64,000 nucleotides of DNA from Costertonia aggregata (lineage in GTDB: Bacteria; Bacteroidota; Bacteroidia; Flavobacteriales; Flavobacteriaceae), in the NCBI RefSeq assembly GCF_013402795.1, contig NZ_CP058595.1:1151501-1215500 (forward strand). Reading direction: 5' to 3'. The notes below the pieces were generated by a model that saw only the letters and a program-made list of their open reading frames with translations, was not told the origin of the DNA and made no database searches. Position numbers and translations under genes: made by a program. Of the stretch, positions 28,769 through 37,170 are shown in pieces; the first letter of the stretch is position 1, and each line of letters begins with the position of its first letter.

Positions 28769-28782
28769 AAAACCGTTCTATT

Positions 28783-29067
28783 ATGCCAACAAGTATTATT
28801 ACCACAGACGACCTTCGGGAATTCAAAATGGAATTGCTCGATGACATTAAACAATTACTTACCAGACAAGCCAGCGGGAAACTCAAAAAATACCTCAAAT
28901 CTTCTGAGGTTATGGACTTGCTACAAGTAAGTCCAGGCACTTTACAAAATCTTCGTATCAATGGCACATTACCATACACCAAGGTGGGTGGCATTATCTA
29001 TTACGATACCGAGGAAATTCAAAAAGTTATGGATGCCAACCGTGTGCACCACGGTCTAAATTCTTAA
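28783..29067 (+). CDS. Helix-turn-helix DNA-binding protein, excisionase-like
   Basis: A 94-residue protein with an N-terminal helical part and a MerR/excisionase-type HTH (KYLKSSEVMDLLQVSPGTLQNLR) with the wing GTLPYTKVGGIIYYD. Such proteins in Bacteroidota mobile elements bend DNA for excision or control the replication genes. It begins a tight group: the DnaD-like gene starts 3 bases after its stop. Confidence 0.8.
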   Translation: MPTSIITTDDLREFKMELLDDIKQLLTRQASGKLKKYLKSSEVMDLLQVSPGTLQNLRINGTLPYTKVGGIIYYDTEEIQKVMDANRVHHGLNS

Positions 29068-29070
29068 GCG

Positions 29071-29823
29071 ATGAACTATATAAAGCTACTTAATGCGGCT
29101 TTTGAAAAGTTCTATTTTGATGACCGCCTTAACCCATCCCATATCAGTTTGTATATGGCGCTATTCCAAGAATGGAACAGTTGCCGCTTTATGGATGAAT
29201 TTTATGTAAACCGTCGCGATTTGATGCGATGTGCTAAAATAGGTTCTAAGTCTACATATCACAGATGCATCGTCGAGTTAGATTCTTGGCAATACTTAAC
29301 CTATTTCCCTTCCAACAATCCCTACAAAGGCAGCAAAATAAAGATGGCCATTATTGGGACAAGCGATGAACCGGTTGTGGGACAGTACAATCCCATTTTA
29401 GAACAGCTTGCGGAACAGTACCATCCCAGAGGTGTACCGCTTGAGGGACACCACCATCCCAAAAATGGACAGGTTGCGAACCAGCACCGTCCCATAGATG
29501 GACAAGCATTGGTATCTAATACAAACAATATCAAACAAGAAAACTATATAAAACAACCAAAGGGCTGGCAGGCCGTTTTTATTTTTTTTGAAGAAAAAGG
29601 TTTTGATGCTGATGAAGCTAAAAAATTCTATGAGCATTACCAGACCAGAAATTGGCAAACTGGCGATGGCAAGGAAATCAGAGATTGGCGAGCCGTAGCC
29701 ATCAACTGGATGGACAGAACCGAAATATTCGACGAGGAAAACAAACCAAACAAAAAACAAGCGTCCCAAATCAAGGACAACTTGCGAACCACTAAAAACA
29801 AAGATTATGGACAACCCCTCTAA
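29071..29823 (+). CDS. DnaD/replisome-organiser-like protein
   Basis: A 250-residue protein. Residues 1-95 look like a replication-type winged helix (DLMRCAKIGSKSTYHRCIVELDSW, then NNPYKGSKIKM). Residues about 101-145 are four 11-residue repeats of the form xxGQYNPxxxx. The C-terminal part has a phage replisome-organiser pattern, TRNWQTGDGKEIRDWRAV followed by NWMDR. It overlaps the DnaC-like ATPase gene by 17 bases, supporting a helicase-loading role during element replication (inference). Confidence 0.65.
   Translation: MNYIKLLNAAFEKFYFDDRLNPSHISLYMALFQEWNSCRFMDEFYVNRRDLMRCAKIGSKSTYHRCIVELDSWQYLTYFPSNNPYKGSKIKMAIIGTSDEPVVGQYNPILEQLAEQYHPRGVPLEGHHHPKNGQVANQHRPIDGQALVSNTNNIKQENYIKQPKGWQAVFIFFEEKGFDADEAKKFYEHYQTRNWQTGDGKEIRDWRAVAINWMDRTEIFDEENKPNKKQASQIKDNLRTTKNKDYGQPL
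29373..29504 (+). repeat. Four 33-bp tandem repeats inside the DnaD-like gene
   Basis: Four units start with GGTTG or GCTTG at 29373, 29406, 29439 and 29472; the internal TCCC lies at 29391, 29424, 29457 and 29490, an exact 33-base period. The units are degenerate yet keep G(G/C)TTG and a CA-rich ...TCCCA core. They encode an 11-residue repeat, but the period and position next to a helicase loader also fit replication iterons. Confidence 0.7.
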
Positions 29824-30469
29824 AATAACCGAAGGTGGCGTGGAATATTCGCTCGGAAAATTTGATGGTAAAAGTGTGATCTATGATTTTCCAAAAATCT
29901 TGATTTACCTGAATGCCAAAGGCAAACTTTTGTTTGGCGAAAAGTTTAGGATATATGATGAAGACAAGGATATTTTGCTGAAGCTCTGTTCCTACTTCAT
30001 CAAGGATAAAGACAACTGTGAGACTTATGGTATTGACATTGACAAAGGCATTCTACTTTCCGGACCCGTTGGCTGCGGCAAAACCAGTTTGATGAAATTG
30101 TTGCGCCATTTGGTTCCACTACAAAGACCTTACGAAATGATTCCCTGCCGGAATGTAACCTTCAGTTTCAACCATCTTGGGTTTAAAACGGTTGAAGAGT
30201 ATGGTAATACCAAATTTTACTGTTTTGATGATTTAGGTGTGGAACCATCTGGTAGATTCTACGGAAAGGATTTGAACGTAATGGGCGAAGTGCTCTTATC
30301 CCGATACGAGCTTTACTTACAAACCAAACACAAAATCAAGACGCACGCCACAACCAATCTCAATGCTGAAGAACTGGAAGAACGCTATGGTAATCGTGTG
30401 CGTAGCCGAATGCGAGAACTTTTTAATTTGATTGCTTTTGATACTAAAGCTGGGGATAAACGGAAGTGA
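29807..30469 (+). CDS. DnaC/IstB-like AAA ATPase
   Basis: A 220-residue ATPase with Walker A GPVGCGKTS (about residues 84-92), Walker B YCFDDLGVE and an arginine-finger region VRSRMRELF. It resembles helicase loaders. Together with the overlapping DnaD-like gene it forms a probable replication-initiation pair for the element; the alternative is a transposition-type IstB function, but no transposase is nearby. Confidence 0.8.
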   Translation: MDNPSKITEGGVEYSLGKFDGKSVIYDFPKILIYLNAKGKLLFGEKFRIYDEDKDILLKLCSYFIKDKDNCETYGIDIDKGILLSGPVGCGKTSLMKLLRHLVPLQRPYEMIPCRNVTFSFNHLGFKTVEEYGNTKFYCFDDLGVEPSGRFYGKDLNVMGEVLLSRYELYLQTKHKIKTHATTNLNAEELEERYGNRVRSRMRELFNLIAFDTKAGDKRK

Positions 30470-30486
30470 ATTTAAGGTATGGCTTT

Positions 30487-30693
30487 TTAACAACAATTTT
30501 TATTTTCTTGAATCGGCGGACAAGCCACAGTACCATAAGAACAGAATACACAACAATCCCCTTCTTTTGGTTTCAGAACCGTTTTGCAATTCTCACATTC
30601 ATAAAAGAATTGACAGGCGGTGGTTGGCATTTCTTCAGCCTTTTTGTGGCCGCATTCTGGACAGGTAATCGTAGATTTTAATTGAATCTTCAT
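30487..30693 (-). CDS. GDCCVxC-domain small protein
   Basis: A 68-residue Cys-rich protein with the family motif GDCCVFCSYG plus C11-x-x-C, a second C-x-x-C and a terminal CC. Members of this family include selenoproteins elsewhere; here the positions are Cys. The ATG overlaps the MerTP stop (TAATG), so it is the last gene of the mercury operon and likely binds or reduces soft metals. Confidence 0.78.
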   Translation of the reverse strand: MKIQLKSTITCPECGHKKAEEMPTTACQFFYECENCKTVLKPKEGDCCVFCSYGTVACPPIQENKNCC

Positions 30694-31295
30694 TATTCTA
30701 TTATTTTGTACCCCGTGCTTTCTATAGCTTTTCGGATTGTGGGCAAATCGGTTTTGGTCTTGTCAAATTCCACTATGGTATTAGCATTTTCGTAGCTGGC
30801 TTTGATAGAAATAATTCCGTCCAATTTATTGACTTCGCTTTCTACGTGTGCCTCACAACCTGCACAGGTCATTCCAGCGACTTCAAAAGTCTGTTTTTTG
30901 ATATTGGATTGAGAGACATAGACGATATCCTTGGCGGGCTGTGCATAAAATAGATTGGAATAGTACGGGAAGGCCAGCATCAATGCGGCGAATAGTGTTA
31001 CTATCAATAAGAACCGTTTGGATTGCCAAAACGATGGTTTCGCATCATCTTCACAGGCGCAATCTATTTCTTCCTGTGTTTTCGGTCGTAGTTTCTGGTA
31101 CCAGGCAAAGACCAAAACAATAATGGTCAAGCCGATAAGATAGGGTCTAAATGGCTCGACCCAAGAGAATGTAGATGCAATTCCGCTTGTTCCAGCAATT
31201 AATGCCAAGACAGGGGTTATACAACATATTGATGCTGCAACTGCGGTAAAAATGCCGGTATAGGCCGCGGTATTTGAAGTTTTATTCGGTGCCAT
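30693..31295 (-). CDS. MerTP-like mercuric transport protein
   Basis: A 200-residue fusion: a MerT-like part with the CC pair at residues 24-25 in the first TM helix and a cytoplasmic CxC, three to four TM helices, and a C-terminal MerP-like heavy-metal domain with GMTCAGCEAHVE. It would import Hg(II) from periplasm to cytoplasm. No mercuric reductase (MerA) or lyase is visible in the window, so the metal's fate is unclear. Confidence 0.85.
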   Translation of the reverse strand: MAPNKTSNTAAYTGIFTAVAASICCITPVLALIAGTSGIASTFSWVEPFRPYLIGLTIIVLVFAWYQKLRPKTQEEIDCACEDDAKPSFWQSKRFLLIVTLFAALMLAFPYYSNLFYAQPAKDIVYVSQSNIKKQTFEVAGMTCAGCEAHVESEVNKLDGIISIKASYENANTIVEFDKTKTDLPTIRKAIESTGYKIIE

Positions 31296-31307
31296 AATGT
31301 AAACTTT

Positions 31308-31679
31308 CTAAGCTGTTTTCTTTCTTGCTGAAATTGAATTGAAAATTCCATTCAAAACATTGTCCTCACTCTTTACCAGCGAATAATACAATGTTTGCCC
31401 TTCACGTCTCGATGTAATAATTCCCGCATCCTTCATTTTACGGATATGTTGGGATACGGCAGGAACACTCATTTCAAGAATGTCAGCAATATCGCAAGGA
31501 CACAGTTCATTCTCTATGTTCAATAGAAATAGAATTTTCAGTCGTACCTCGCTTCCCGCAAGAGACAAAATTTTGCTTATTGCTTCTAAGCTACCTGAAG
31601 AATTCTCTATGGTTTCCTTACATCTCGATATTTGCTTCTTGTCTGCTTCGTTCCGTGTACAGGTTATTTCCAAGCTCAT
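31308..31679 (-). CDS. ArsR/SmtB-family metalloregulator
   Basis: A 123-residue winged-helix repressor with the metal-sensing motif ELC60-P-C62-DIADIL in the recognition-helix region, plus Cys7 and Cys20 at the N-terminus. It leads the reverse-strand operon arsR, merTP, GDCCVxC. Its promoter carries a perfect 8-6-8 inverted repeat over the -33 region, so it should repress itself until Hg or another soft metal binds. Confidence 0.85.
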   Translation of the reverse strand: MSLEITCTRNEADKKQISRCKETIENSSGSLEAISKILSLAGSEVRLKILFLLNIENELCPCDIADILEMSVPAVSQHIRKMKDAGIITSRREGQTLYYSLVKSEDNVLNGIFNSISARKKTA

Positions 31680-31701
31680 CTTTTTTGATTTAAAGTGGCC
31701 A

Positions 31702-31743
31702 CAAATATATCATTATTATATTATTTAAGCAAATACTTAAATA
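31702..31743 (-). promoter_or_regulatory. Promoter and operator of the arsR-merTP operon
   Basis: On the reverse strand TTTG (31733-31730) and TATATTTG (31709-31702) are separated by 20 bases, matching the Bacteroidota -33/-7 consensus. TATTTAAG-caaata-CTTAAATA (31722-31743) is a perfect 8-6-8 inverted repeat covering the -33 box, where ArsR binding would block transcription. The start codon is 22 bases downstream of the -7 box. Confidence 0.75.
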
Positions 31744-31890
31744 CACTATTGAATAAATTGTTTTTTATAATGTGTAGATAATAAACTTAGGTAATCTAAC
31801 TTCTAAAGGATTTGTACAGTAAAATAACTTCTGAAACACATTGTAAAACAATGTCCTTCAAGCTCTTCGTTAACTCTAAAAAAATATCTT

Positions 31891-32532
31891 TCATAATTCT
31901 ATTGATTTTTGAATGGATAATAATATCGATAGTGCAATGCGTTCAATATTGTTATTATCCAAAATATAGCTGCCTTCATCTTTATTGCTCAAAAAACCCA
32001 ATTCCAATAGTAATGAGGCGCAATACTCAACAGTTTCCCCAAGTACCTGAAAGTTGGCAAACTTCACACCTCGACTTTCATAAGCAATGGCTTCACAAAG
32101 GGCTCGTTCAATTTGATAACCTATAAGAACCGATGCTTTTGAGAATTCCTTTTGTTTTCTTGAAGCATAAACCTCTATACCTCTCGCATCTGGATTATCG
32201 GAATGATTGCAATGCAAAGACACAAACAAATCAGCATTCAAGGCTTCGGCCAGCTTTGTTCTGTCTGATAAAGAAATAAGCGTATCACTATACCTGGTCA
32301 AATAAATATCCAAAGGCTTATCCATTTCTTTATTCAGCTTTAAAATGGCATTTGCAATGGACAAAACCACATCCTTTTCTTGGATGCCATTTATACCAAT
32401 TGCACCAGAATCTTTTCCGCCGTGTCCAACGTCAATAACAATTCGTTTTTGAGCATCCGTTTCTTGTCCAAAAATGACACACATTTTTAGAAACAAAATC
32501 ACAAAACTGACGTTTTTGAGCACTTTTTTCAT
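31891..32532 (-). CDS. N-acetylmuramoyl-L-alanine amidase
   Basis: The start is taken at ATG 32532, directly before a signal peptide (MKKVLKNVSFVILFLKMCVIFGQ); an upstream ATG at 32562 would add 10 residues. It is an Amidase_3 family zinc enzyme with IDVGHGGKDSG (first zinc His), an E in EKDVVLSIA, and SLHCNHS. It cleaves peptidoglycan. It is divergent from the tra operon and may open the wall for the conjugation channel. Confidence 0.88.
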   Translation of the reverse strand: MKKVLKNVSFVILFLKMCVIFGQETDAQKRIVIDVGHGGKDSGAIGINGIQEKDVVLSIANAILKLNKEMDKPLDIYLTRYSDTLISLSDRTKLAEALNADLFVSLHCNHSDNPDARGIEVYASRKQKEFSKASVLIGYQIERALCEAIAYESRGVKFANFQVLGETVEYCASLLLELGFLSNKDEGSYILDNNNIERIALSILLSIQKSIEL

Positions 32533-32615
32533 TTTCAATTTTCGGGTTATCAACAACTTCACTTCAAAAATCCATAGGATTTGATGTCAAATAACAGCAA
32601 CAGAATTCAATCTAT

Positions 32616-32647
32616 ATCAAATAATATTTTATTCACAGATATTTGAT
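32616..32647. promoter_or_regulatory. Inverted repeat between the amidase and tra operon
   Basis: ATCAAATA (32616-32623) and TATTTGAT (32640-32647) form a perfect 8-bp inverted repeat with a 16-base spacer, midway between the two divergent units. A reverse-strand TATATTTG (32672-32665) could be the amidase -7 box. It is a possible shared control site. Confidence 0.4.
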
Positions 32648-32721
32648 TTTCAGTTATTTATATTCAAATATATGTAAATTTCCAATAACGAAAATGAACT
32701 AAAAATTTAAACTTTTCCGAT

Positions 32722-33009
32722 ATGAAAAAATCACACTATTTAGCATCAATTCTTTCGCTCTTATCCACTTCGCTTTTTGCTCAAATTGGTGGCATTGAAG
32801 ATTCCGTTAACGATGTAGGCGATACCATCAGGACCATATTTCCAATTTTATTAGGTGTCATCTTCTTGGTAGGCTTCCTTTTTAATGCGGGACACTTCTT
32901 TGGCGAAAATGCTGACCTTAAAAAAGGGATTACCAGAGTACTTGTATTTGTTTTGATTGCTGGCGCAGTTGTGGGCATCTTCACATACTTAATAGGAATC
33001 GTAGTATAA
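32722..33009 (+). CDS. traE: TraE-like conjugation membrane protein (DUF4134)
   Basis: A 95-residue protein: signal peptide (ending LFAQ), then two TM helices (about 40-60 and 72-93), the layout of CTnDOT TraE/VirB2-VirB3-like pilin-type subunits. It is the first gene of a tightly packed tra operon; traF starts at the base after its stop. Confidence 0.75.
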   Translation: MKKSHYLASILSLLSTSLFAQIGGIEDSVNDVGDTIRTIFPILLGVIFLVGFLFNAGHFFGENADLKKGITRVLVFVLIAGAVVGIFTYLIGIVV

Positions 33010-33294
33010 ATGAAACGGTTCGAGGTCTATAAAAACATCAGGAAAAGGGCAGTCATATTTGGGCTGCCAATTTCCCTGTTTGCCTTAATGATGGTTTCCG
33101 TTTTGGCTTCGTTGCTCATCATCATCTTCTCTTTCAGCTTTGGGATAATAATAGGTGTATTGGTCTTCAATGCTTCCCTATATGTGGCTTTGACAAGAAT
33201 AACCCACAATCCGCAACTATTCCAAATGGCTAAGGCTTTTCCAAAAATTATCAGTAACAAAAGAAATTCAGGCTTCGATTATGAACAAGATTAA
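33010..33294 (+). CDS. traF: TraF-like conjugation protein (DUF4133)
   Basis: A 94-residue protein with a basic N-terminus (RFEVYKNIRKRAVIFGL) and two closely spaced TM helices, matching the VirB3-like TraF of Bacteroidota elements. Its end overlaps the traG ATPase gene by 14 bases. Confidence 0.75.
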   Translation: MKRFEVYKNIRKRAVIFGLPISLFALMMVSVLASLLIIIFSFSFGIIIGVLVFNASLYVALTRITHNPQLFQMAKAFPKIISNKRNSGFDYEQD

Positions 33295-35683
33295 CCTTTC
33301 GGCATATCAACCCATCGTAGATATTCAGGACAATATCGTATTTGCCAACAACGGCAATGTTATTCTGTGCTACAAAGGTAATCTACCAGAAATCTATTCC
33401 TTATCTGAAAGGGATTTTGAGGATATGCACGGTGCTTGGTTTCAAGCTTTGAAGTCATTGCCTGTCGGAACCGTTGTTCACAAACAAGATATCTACCTGA
33501 AGAAATCTTATACTTCAGAACAACTTCCGAATTCCACCTTTTTGGAAAAAGCTACCCACGAGCATTTTAAAGGTCGTGGACATATCGAGCACAGCTGCTA
33601 TCTGTTCTTCATCTTGACTAAAAATAAGGCGCTCAACAATCCTAAATATGTCAACCCTTTCAGAAAGGTTTCAAAAGGTATCGTACAGGAACTGGATGAT
33701 AACATAAAGAGCTTCGCAAACTCAGTAAGTGATTCGGTTTCCTTTATCAACAATAGCCGAAAGATGGATTTTGTTTCGCTTAAAGCGGAAGAAATACAAC
33801 AACTGACTAATTCCTATTTCAACGGCTTTAATGAAGGCTATGATACTGATATTTTACTGGATAAGACAAACGTCAATATTGGCGAAAACCATTTTGATGC
33901 CCTTGCCATCAATAGTGAACTGTGCTTTGGCGAAAGTGTACAGAGTAGCAAAACCAATGAGAAATTCACTTCAGACGATTTTGTGTTTCATCAAGGGTTT
34001 ATTGATGGCATAGGGCTTACGCTTAACGAAAATCATATTGTTAATCAAATTTTGTATTTAGATGACAAACAGAAGTGGCGCAAGCTATTGGATAAGAAAA
34101 TTGAAGAACTGAACAAAAGTTCAAATTTTGGTTCGCAGAATAAAGTAGTGCTTGGCAAAATCCAGCACATTCTCGACCAAATCAATGCCGATGATAATGC
34201 CCGAATTATTCGTGGTCATCTCAATATTGTCTATTGGGCAAAGGAAGCTAAAGAGCTCGATAAAATAACCTCAAAAATCAAAACAGAATTTAAGGAATTG
34301 GATATCATCCCGTATTATCCAAGAGGCGAAGAACGTAAGAATTATATCCTAAATAGTTACTGCTGTTTCTCTTCCAATTTCTCAAACAACGATTTATATG
34401 TAACCGATTTAAAACACGCGCTCTGTCTGTTTATAAATAACACCAATTACAAAAGTGATAACACCGGAATCATCTTTAATGACCGTGAGCATAACATTCC
34501 TGTTTTAAAGGATGTTTGGGATGAAAAGAAGAGACGCATCAAGGCAAGAAACTTCGCCATTTTTGCGCCAACAGGCGAGGGCAAGTCTTTTTTGGCCAAT
34601 AACATATTGCGCCAATATTTTGAGAACGGCGTTCGCTTGGTCATCATAGACCTCGGTGGATCCTACACCAAATTTGCCAAACTCTATCCTGAAAAATACA
34701 CCGTGCTTCGCTACGAAAGTGGAAAAAACTTAGGTATCAATCCATTTTATATAAGTGATACTAATGACCTCACACCTGAACGACTGGAAGACCTATCCGT
34801 CTTTTTGTTTGAGTTATTTGTTTCGGATTTAAAAGTGACCAAAGCACAATCAGTATCGGTCAAAAAAATACTGCGCCATTATTACGATAGCACTTCAGAA
34901 AATCACTCGTTGGATGGTTTTTACAGTTTTATAGAAAGGAATCAGAAAGACCTTCTGGACACCCTAAAAATCCATCCCGACTACTTCAATGTCACGAGCT
35001 TTTTGCACGTAATGTCCGAATATGTCGGCGATGGTCTATATAGTTTTCTGTTTGAAGTAAGCGAGGACCAGACTTACAAAATCGAGGACAAACGTTTGAT
35101 AGTTTTTGAACTGGATGAAGTAAAGGACAACAAGGAAATCCTGTCCGTGATGCTCAAGCTCATTAAGTCCGCAATCCAAAGAACGATTTGGAAAAACAGA
35201 GCTGAAAAGGGTATCATCCTATTTGATGAGTTTGCCAAACAACTAAAGTTTGAAAACGTACTGGAAAGTGTAGAATTCTACTATCAAGCCATCCGTAAAC
35301 AAAATGGTGCGATTGGGATTATTCTGCAATCCATAAATCAGCTTCCGAACAATTCAACTTCTGCGAGTATTCTCGAAAACACGCAAGTCATTTATAGTCT
35401 GAACAATGAAAAAGGATATGATGAACTGGTCAAAAGGCTCAACTTATCCAGCCACGACCTTAACCAACTGAAATCAATCAAAAACAATCTTTCCGGTCCA
35501 CGCAAGTACACCGAAATGTTTATTAAGATAGGTAGAGAAAGCAATATTTTCCGTCTCGAAGTTCCGAAGGAAGTATATGCAGCTTACTTGACCGATGGAC
35601 AGGAAAATGAAGAAATAATGAAGCTCTACAACGAGCATCACGATATGCAAAAAGCAATAATTCAATTCACATCTAAAACATAA
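33281..35683 (+). CDS. traG: TraG-family VirB4-like conjugation ATPase
   Basis: An 800-residue ATPase powering assembly of the type IV secretion machinery. Walker A is APTGEGKSF (about residues 428-436) and Walker B is IILFDEFAK (about 645-653); the N-terminal third matches the VirB4/CagE region. It sits between traF (14-base overlap) and traI (4-base gap). Confidence 0.92.
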   Translation: MNKINLSAYQPIVDIQDNIVFANNGNVILCYKGNLPEIYSLSERDFEDMHGAWFQALKSLPVGTVVHKQDIYLKKSYTSEQLPNSTFLEKATHEHFKGRGHIEHSCYLFFILTKNKALNNPKYVNPFRKVSKGIVQELDDNIKSFANSVSDSVSFINNSRKMDFVSLKAEEIQQLTNSYFNGFNEGYDTDILLDKTNVNIGENHFDALAINSELCFGESVQSSKTNEKFTSDDFVFHQGFIDGIGLTLNENHIVNQILYLDDKQKWRKLLDKKIEELNKSSNFGSQNKVVLGKIQHILDQINADDNARIIRGHLNIVYWAKEAKELDKITSKIKTEFKELDIIPYYPRGEERKNYILNSYCCFSSNFSNNDLYVTDLKHALCLFINNTNYKSDNTGIIFNDREHNIPVLKDVWDEKKRRIKARNFAIFAPTGEGKSFLANNILRQYFENGVRLVIIDLGGSYTKFAKLYPEKYTVLRYESGKNLGINPFYISDTNDLTPERLEDLSVFLFELFVSDLKVTKAQSVSVKKILRHYYDSTSENHSLDGFYSFIERNQKDLLDTLKIHPDYFNVTSFLHVMSEYVGDGLYSFLFEVSEDQTYKIEDKRLIVFELDEVKDNKEILSVMLKLIKSAIQRTIWKNRAEKGIILFDEFAKQLKFENVLESVEFYYQAIRKQNGAIGIILQSINQLPNNSTSASILENTQVIYSLNNEKGYDELVKRLNLSSHDLNQLKSIKNNLSGPRKYTEMFIKIGRESNIFRLEVPKEVYAAYLTDGQENEEIMKLYNEHHDMQKAIIQFTSKT

Positions 35684-35687
35684 TATT

Positions 35688-36314
35688 ATGAAATCGAAGA
35701 TTCACGAATACCAAAACAGTTTTTTTACAATGAGTAAAACAAAAATTAAAATTTTAGTAATGACTGTAGCCCTGACCTTGTTTATGTCAGGTAATGCTAC
35801 CGCACAAGGAATGCCCACTTATGACAACACCAATTTTATCAGTTTGGTAAAACAACTTATAGAATCAGGTAAACAGACAGCTCAGATGATTAAGTCTGTA
35901 AAATTCCTAAAAGATGCAAAAGAGGCAATAGAGAAAGTATCAAGCGTTGTTGAGCAACTGAGAGCAGTTGAGGAAATTGGACAGAATAATCAGCGTCTTA
36001 TCAACGTAATGCAAAATGATTTGCAGGATATTTTGAATTCGCCCTACATCAAACCCGATGAAGTTTCAAGGGTTGTGGAATCTTTCGATGCCATAGTTCA
36101 AAATTCATTGGACACGGTAGATTTTATCGATGAAGTCCTATCCAGCGATTACCTAAAAATGAGCGATGCCGAACGTGCTGAAATTCTTAAAGCAAAAGAG
36201 AAGGAATCCAAACAAATGGTTTCCAACATCACTACAAAAACAAAACGCTATCGTGATATTATTTCCTTCAGAAAAATGCAGGATAAAGTCAATAACCGAG
36301 AAACCGAATACTAA
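35688..36314 (+). CDS. traI: TraI-like conjugation protein (DUF4141)
   Basis: A 208-residue protein with a signal peptide ending NATAQG and a helical, VirB5-like body (KQLIESGKQTAQMIKSV). An internal ATG at 35730 begins exactly at the signal peptide and may be the real start; the upstream ATG at 35688 is 4 bases after the traG stop. Its role by position is a periplasmic component of the channel or pilus. Confidence 0.72.
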   Translation: MKSKIHEYQNSFFTMSKTKIKILVMTVALTLFMSGNATAQGMPTYDNTNFISLVKQLIESGKQTAQMIKSVKFLKDAKEAIEKVSSVVEQLRAVEEIGQNNQRLINVMQNDLQDILNSPYIKPDEVSRVVESFDAIVQNSLDTVDFIDEVLSSDYLKMSDAERAEILKAKEKESKQMVSNITTKTKRYRDIISFRKMQDKVNNRETEY

Positions 36315-36316
36315 AA

Positions 36317-37159
36317 ATGACGGCGACCATTCTCTTAGGAATTGGGCTGGAATATATAGATACCGTTTTCCAGACCATACAGGCCAGCGACTTTTCGCAA
36401 TATACGATTGCGGGAATGAAAACGCTCGCTGTCCTGTTCTTTCTGGTCAACATTCTCAAAAAATACAATGAAGGCATTGCAGATAAGGATGGTTACACTT
36501 GGGGATTGAGTCCAGGCGAACTTGCCAAGAATTTTGCCATTGTCATTTTGGTCATATTCTCGACACAGGTGTTAGGCTTTTTCGATGGAATCTTGGTGGC
36601 TATTGAAGGACAATATCGTGGCACAGCACCAGCCTTATTGCCATTACAAATGCAGGATATTCCCATAGAAGAAGATGTAAGTATCATCGAGGTTGCACAA
36701 GCTGCTATGACATTATTATATGAAGCCTTGGTCACACCGCTTTACGGATTCAAAATATTTGCATTCATCATTAGCTTGTTCCTCTGGATATTAGATTTGT
36801 TCATTTATCCATTGTTTTTGGCAGAACGCTTTTTTCTACTCGGAATAATGCAAACTTTTTTTCCCTTGGTCATTAGCCTTGCAGTCTTTGAAAAGTTCCG
36901 TTCGTTAGCTTATACATTCTTCAAGCTTTATGCTGCGGTCTATATGTTAGTACCTGCCTTCTTTTTAGTAAATGTTTTTGTGAATGCACTATACACGGAA
37001 ATCAACACCAATTTTTGGGTCAATTTGTTTGGAACCGATACAGGTCAAGGCTTTTTTGCACCAGTTGTTCAGCTTGGGTCGGTTGGATTTATTGTTTTCC
37101 TGAAATTCAAGCTATACAAACGTGCCACGTCCTTTACACTCAGACTCTTTACCAACTAA
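36317..37159 (+). CDS. traJ: TraJ-like conjugation membrane protein
   Basis: A 280-residue polytopic membrane protein with about seven hydrophobic segments, matching TraJ/VirB6-type channel proteins (AERFFLLGIMQTFFPLVISLAV region). It starts 2 bases after traI. Confidence 0.82.
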   Translation: MTATILLGIGLEYIDTVFQTIQASDFSQYTIAGMKTLAVLFFLVNILKKYNEGIADKDGYTWGLSPGELAKNFAIVILVIFSTQVLGFFDGILVAIEGQYRGTAPALLPLQMQDIPIEEDVSIIEVAQAAMTLLYEALVTPLYGFKIFAFIISLFLWILDLFIYPLFLAERFFLLGIMQTFFPLVISLAVFEKFRSLAYTFFKLYAAVYMLVPAFFLVNVFVNALYTEINTNFWVNLFGTDTGQGFFAPVVQLGSVGFIVFLKFKLYKRATSFTLRLFTN

Positions 37160-37170
37160 ATCCATTCAGA

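Noticed and set aside
28644-28844. 66-codon open frame between rteC and the HTH gene
   Set aside because: It runs across the palindrome and the leader hairpin, has a TTG start, overlaps the HTH gene start and shows no family resemblance.
29373-29504. CRISPR-like array
   Set aside because: The 33-bp units are contiguous and degenerate, with no unique spacers and no cas genes.
29807-30469. IS21-type insertion sequence (IstB-like ATPase)
   Set aside because: No transposase or terminal inverted repeats nearby; the gene overlaps a DnaD-like gene, so a replication loader fits better.
30432-30681. Two forward open frames of 71-78 codons
   Set aside because: They are antisense to the well-supported GDCCVxC gene and have no coding features of their own.
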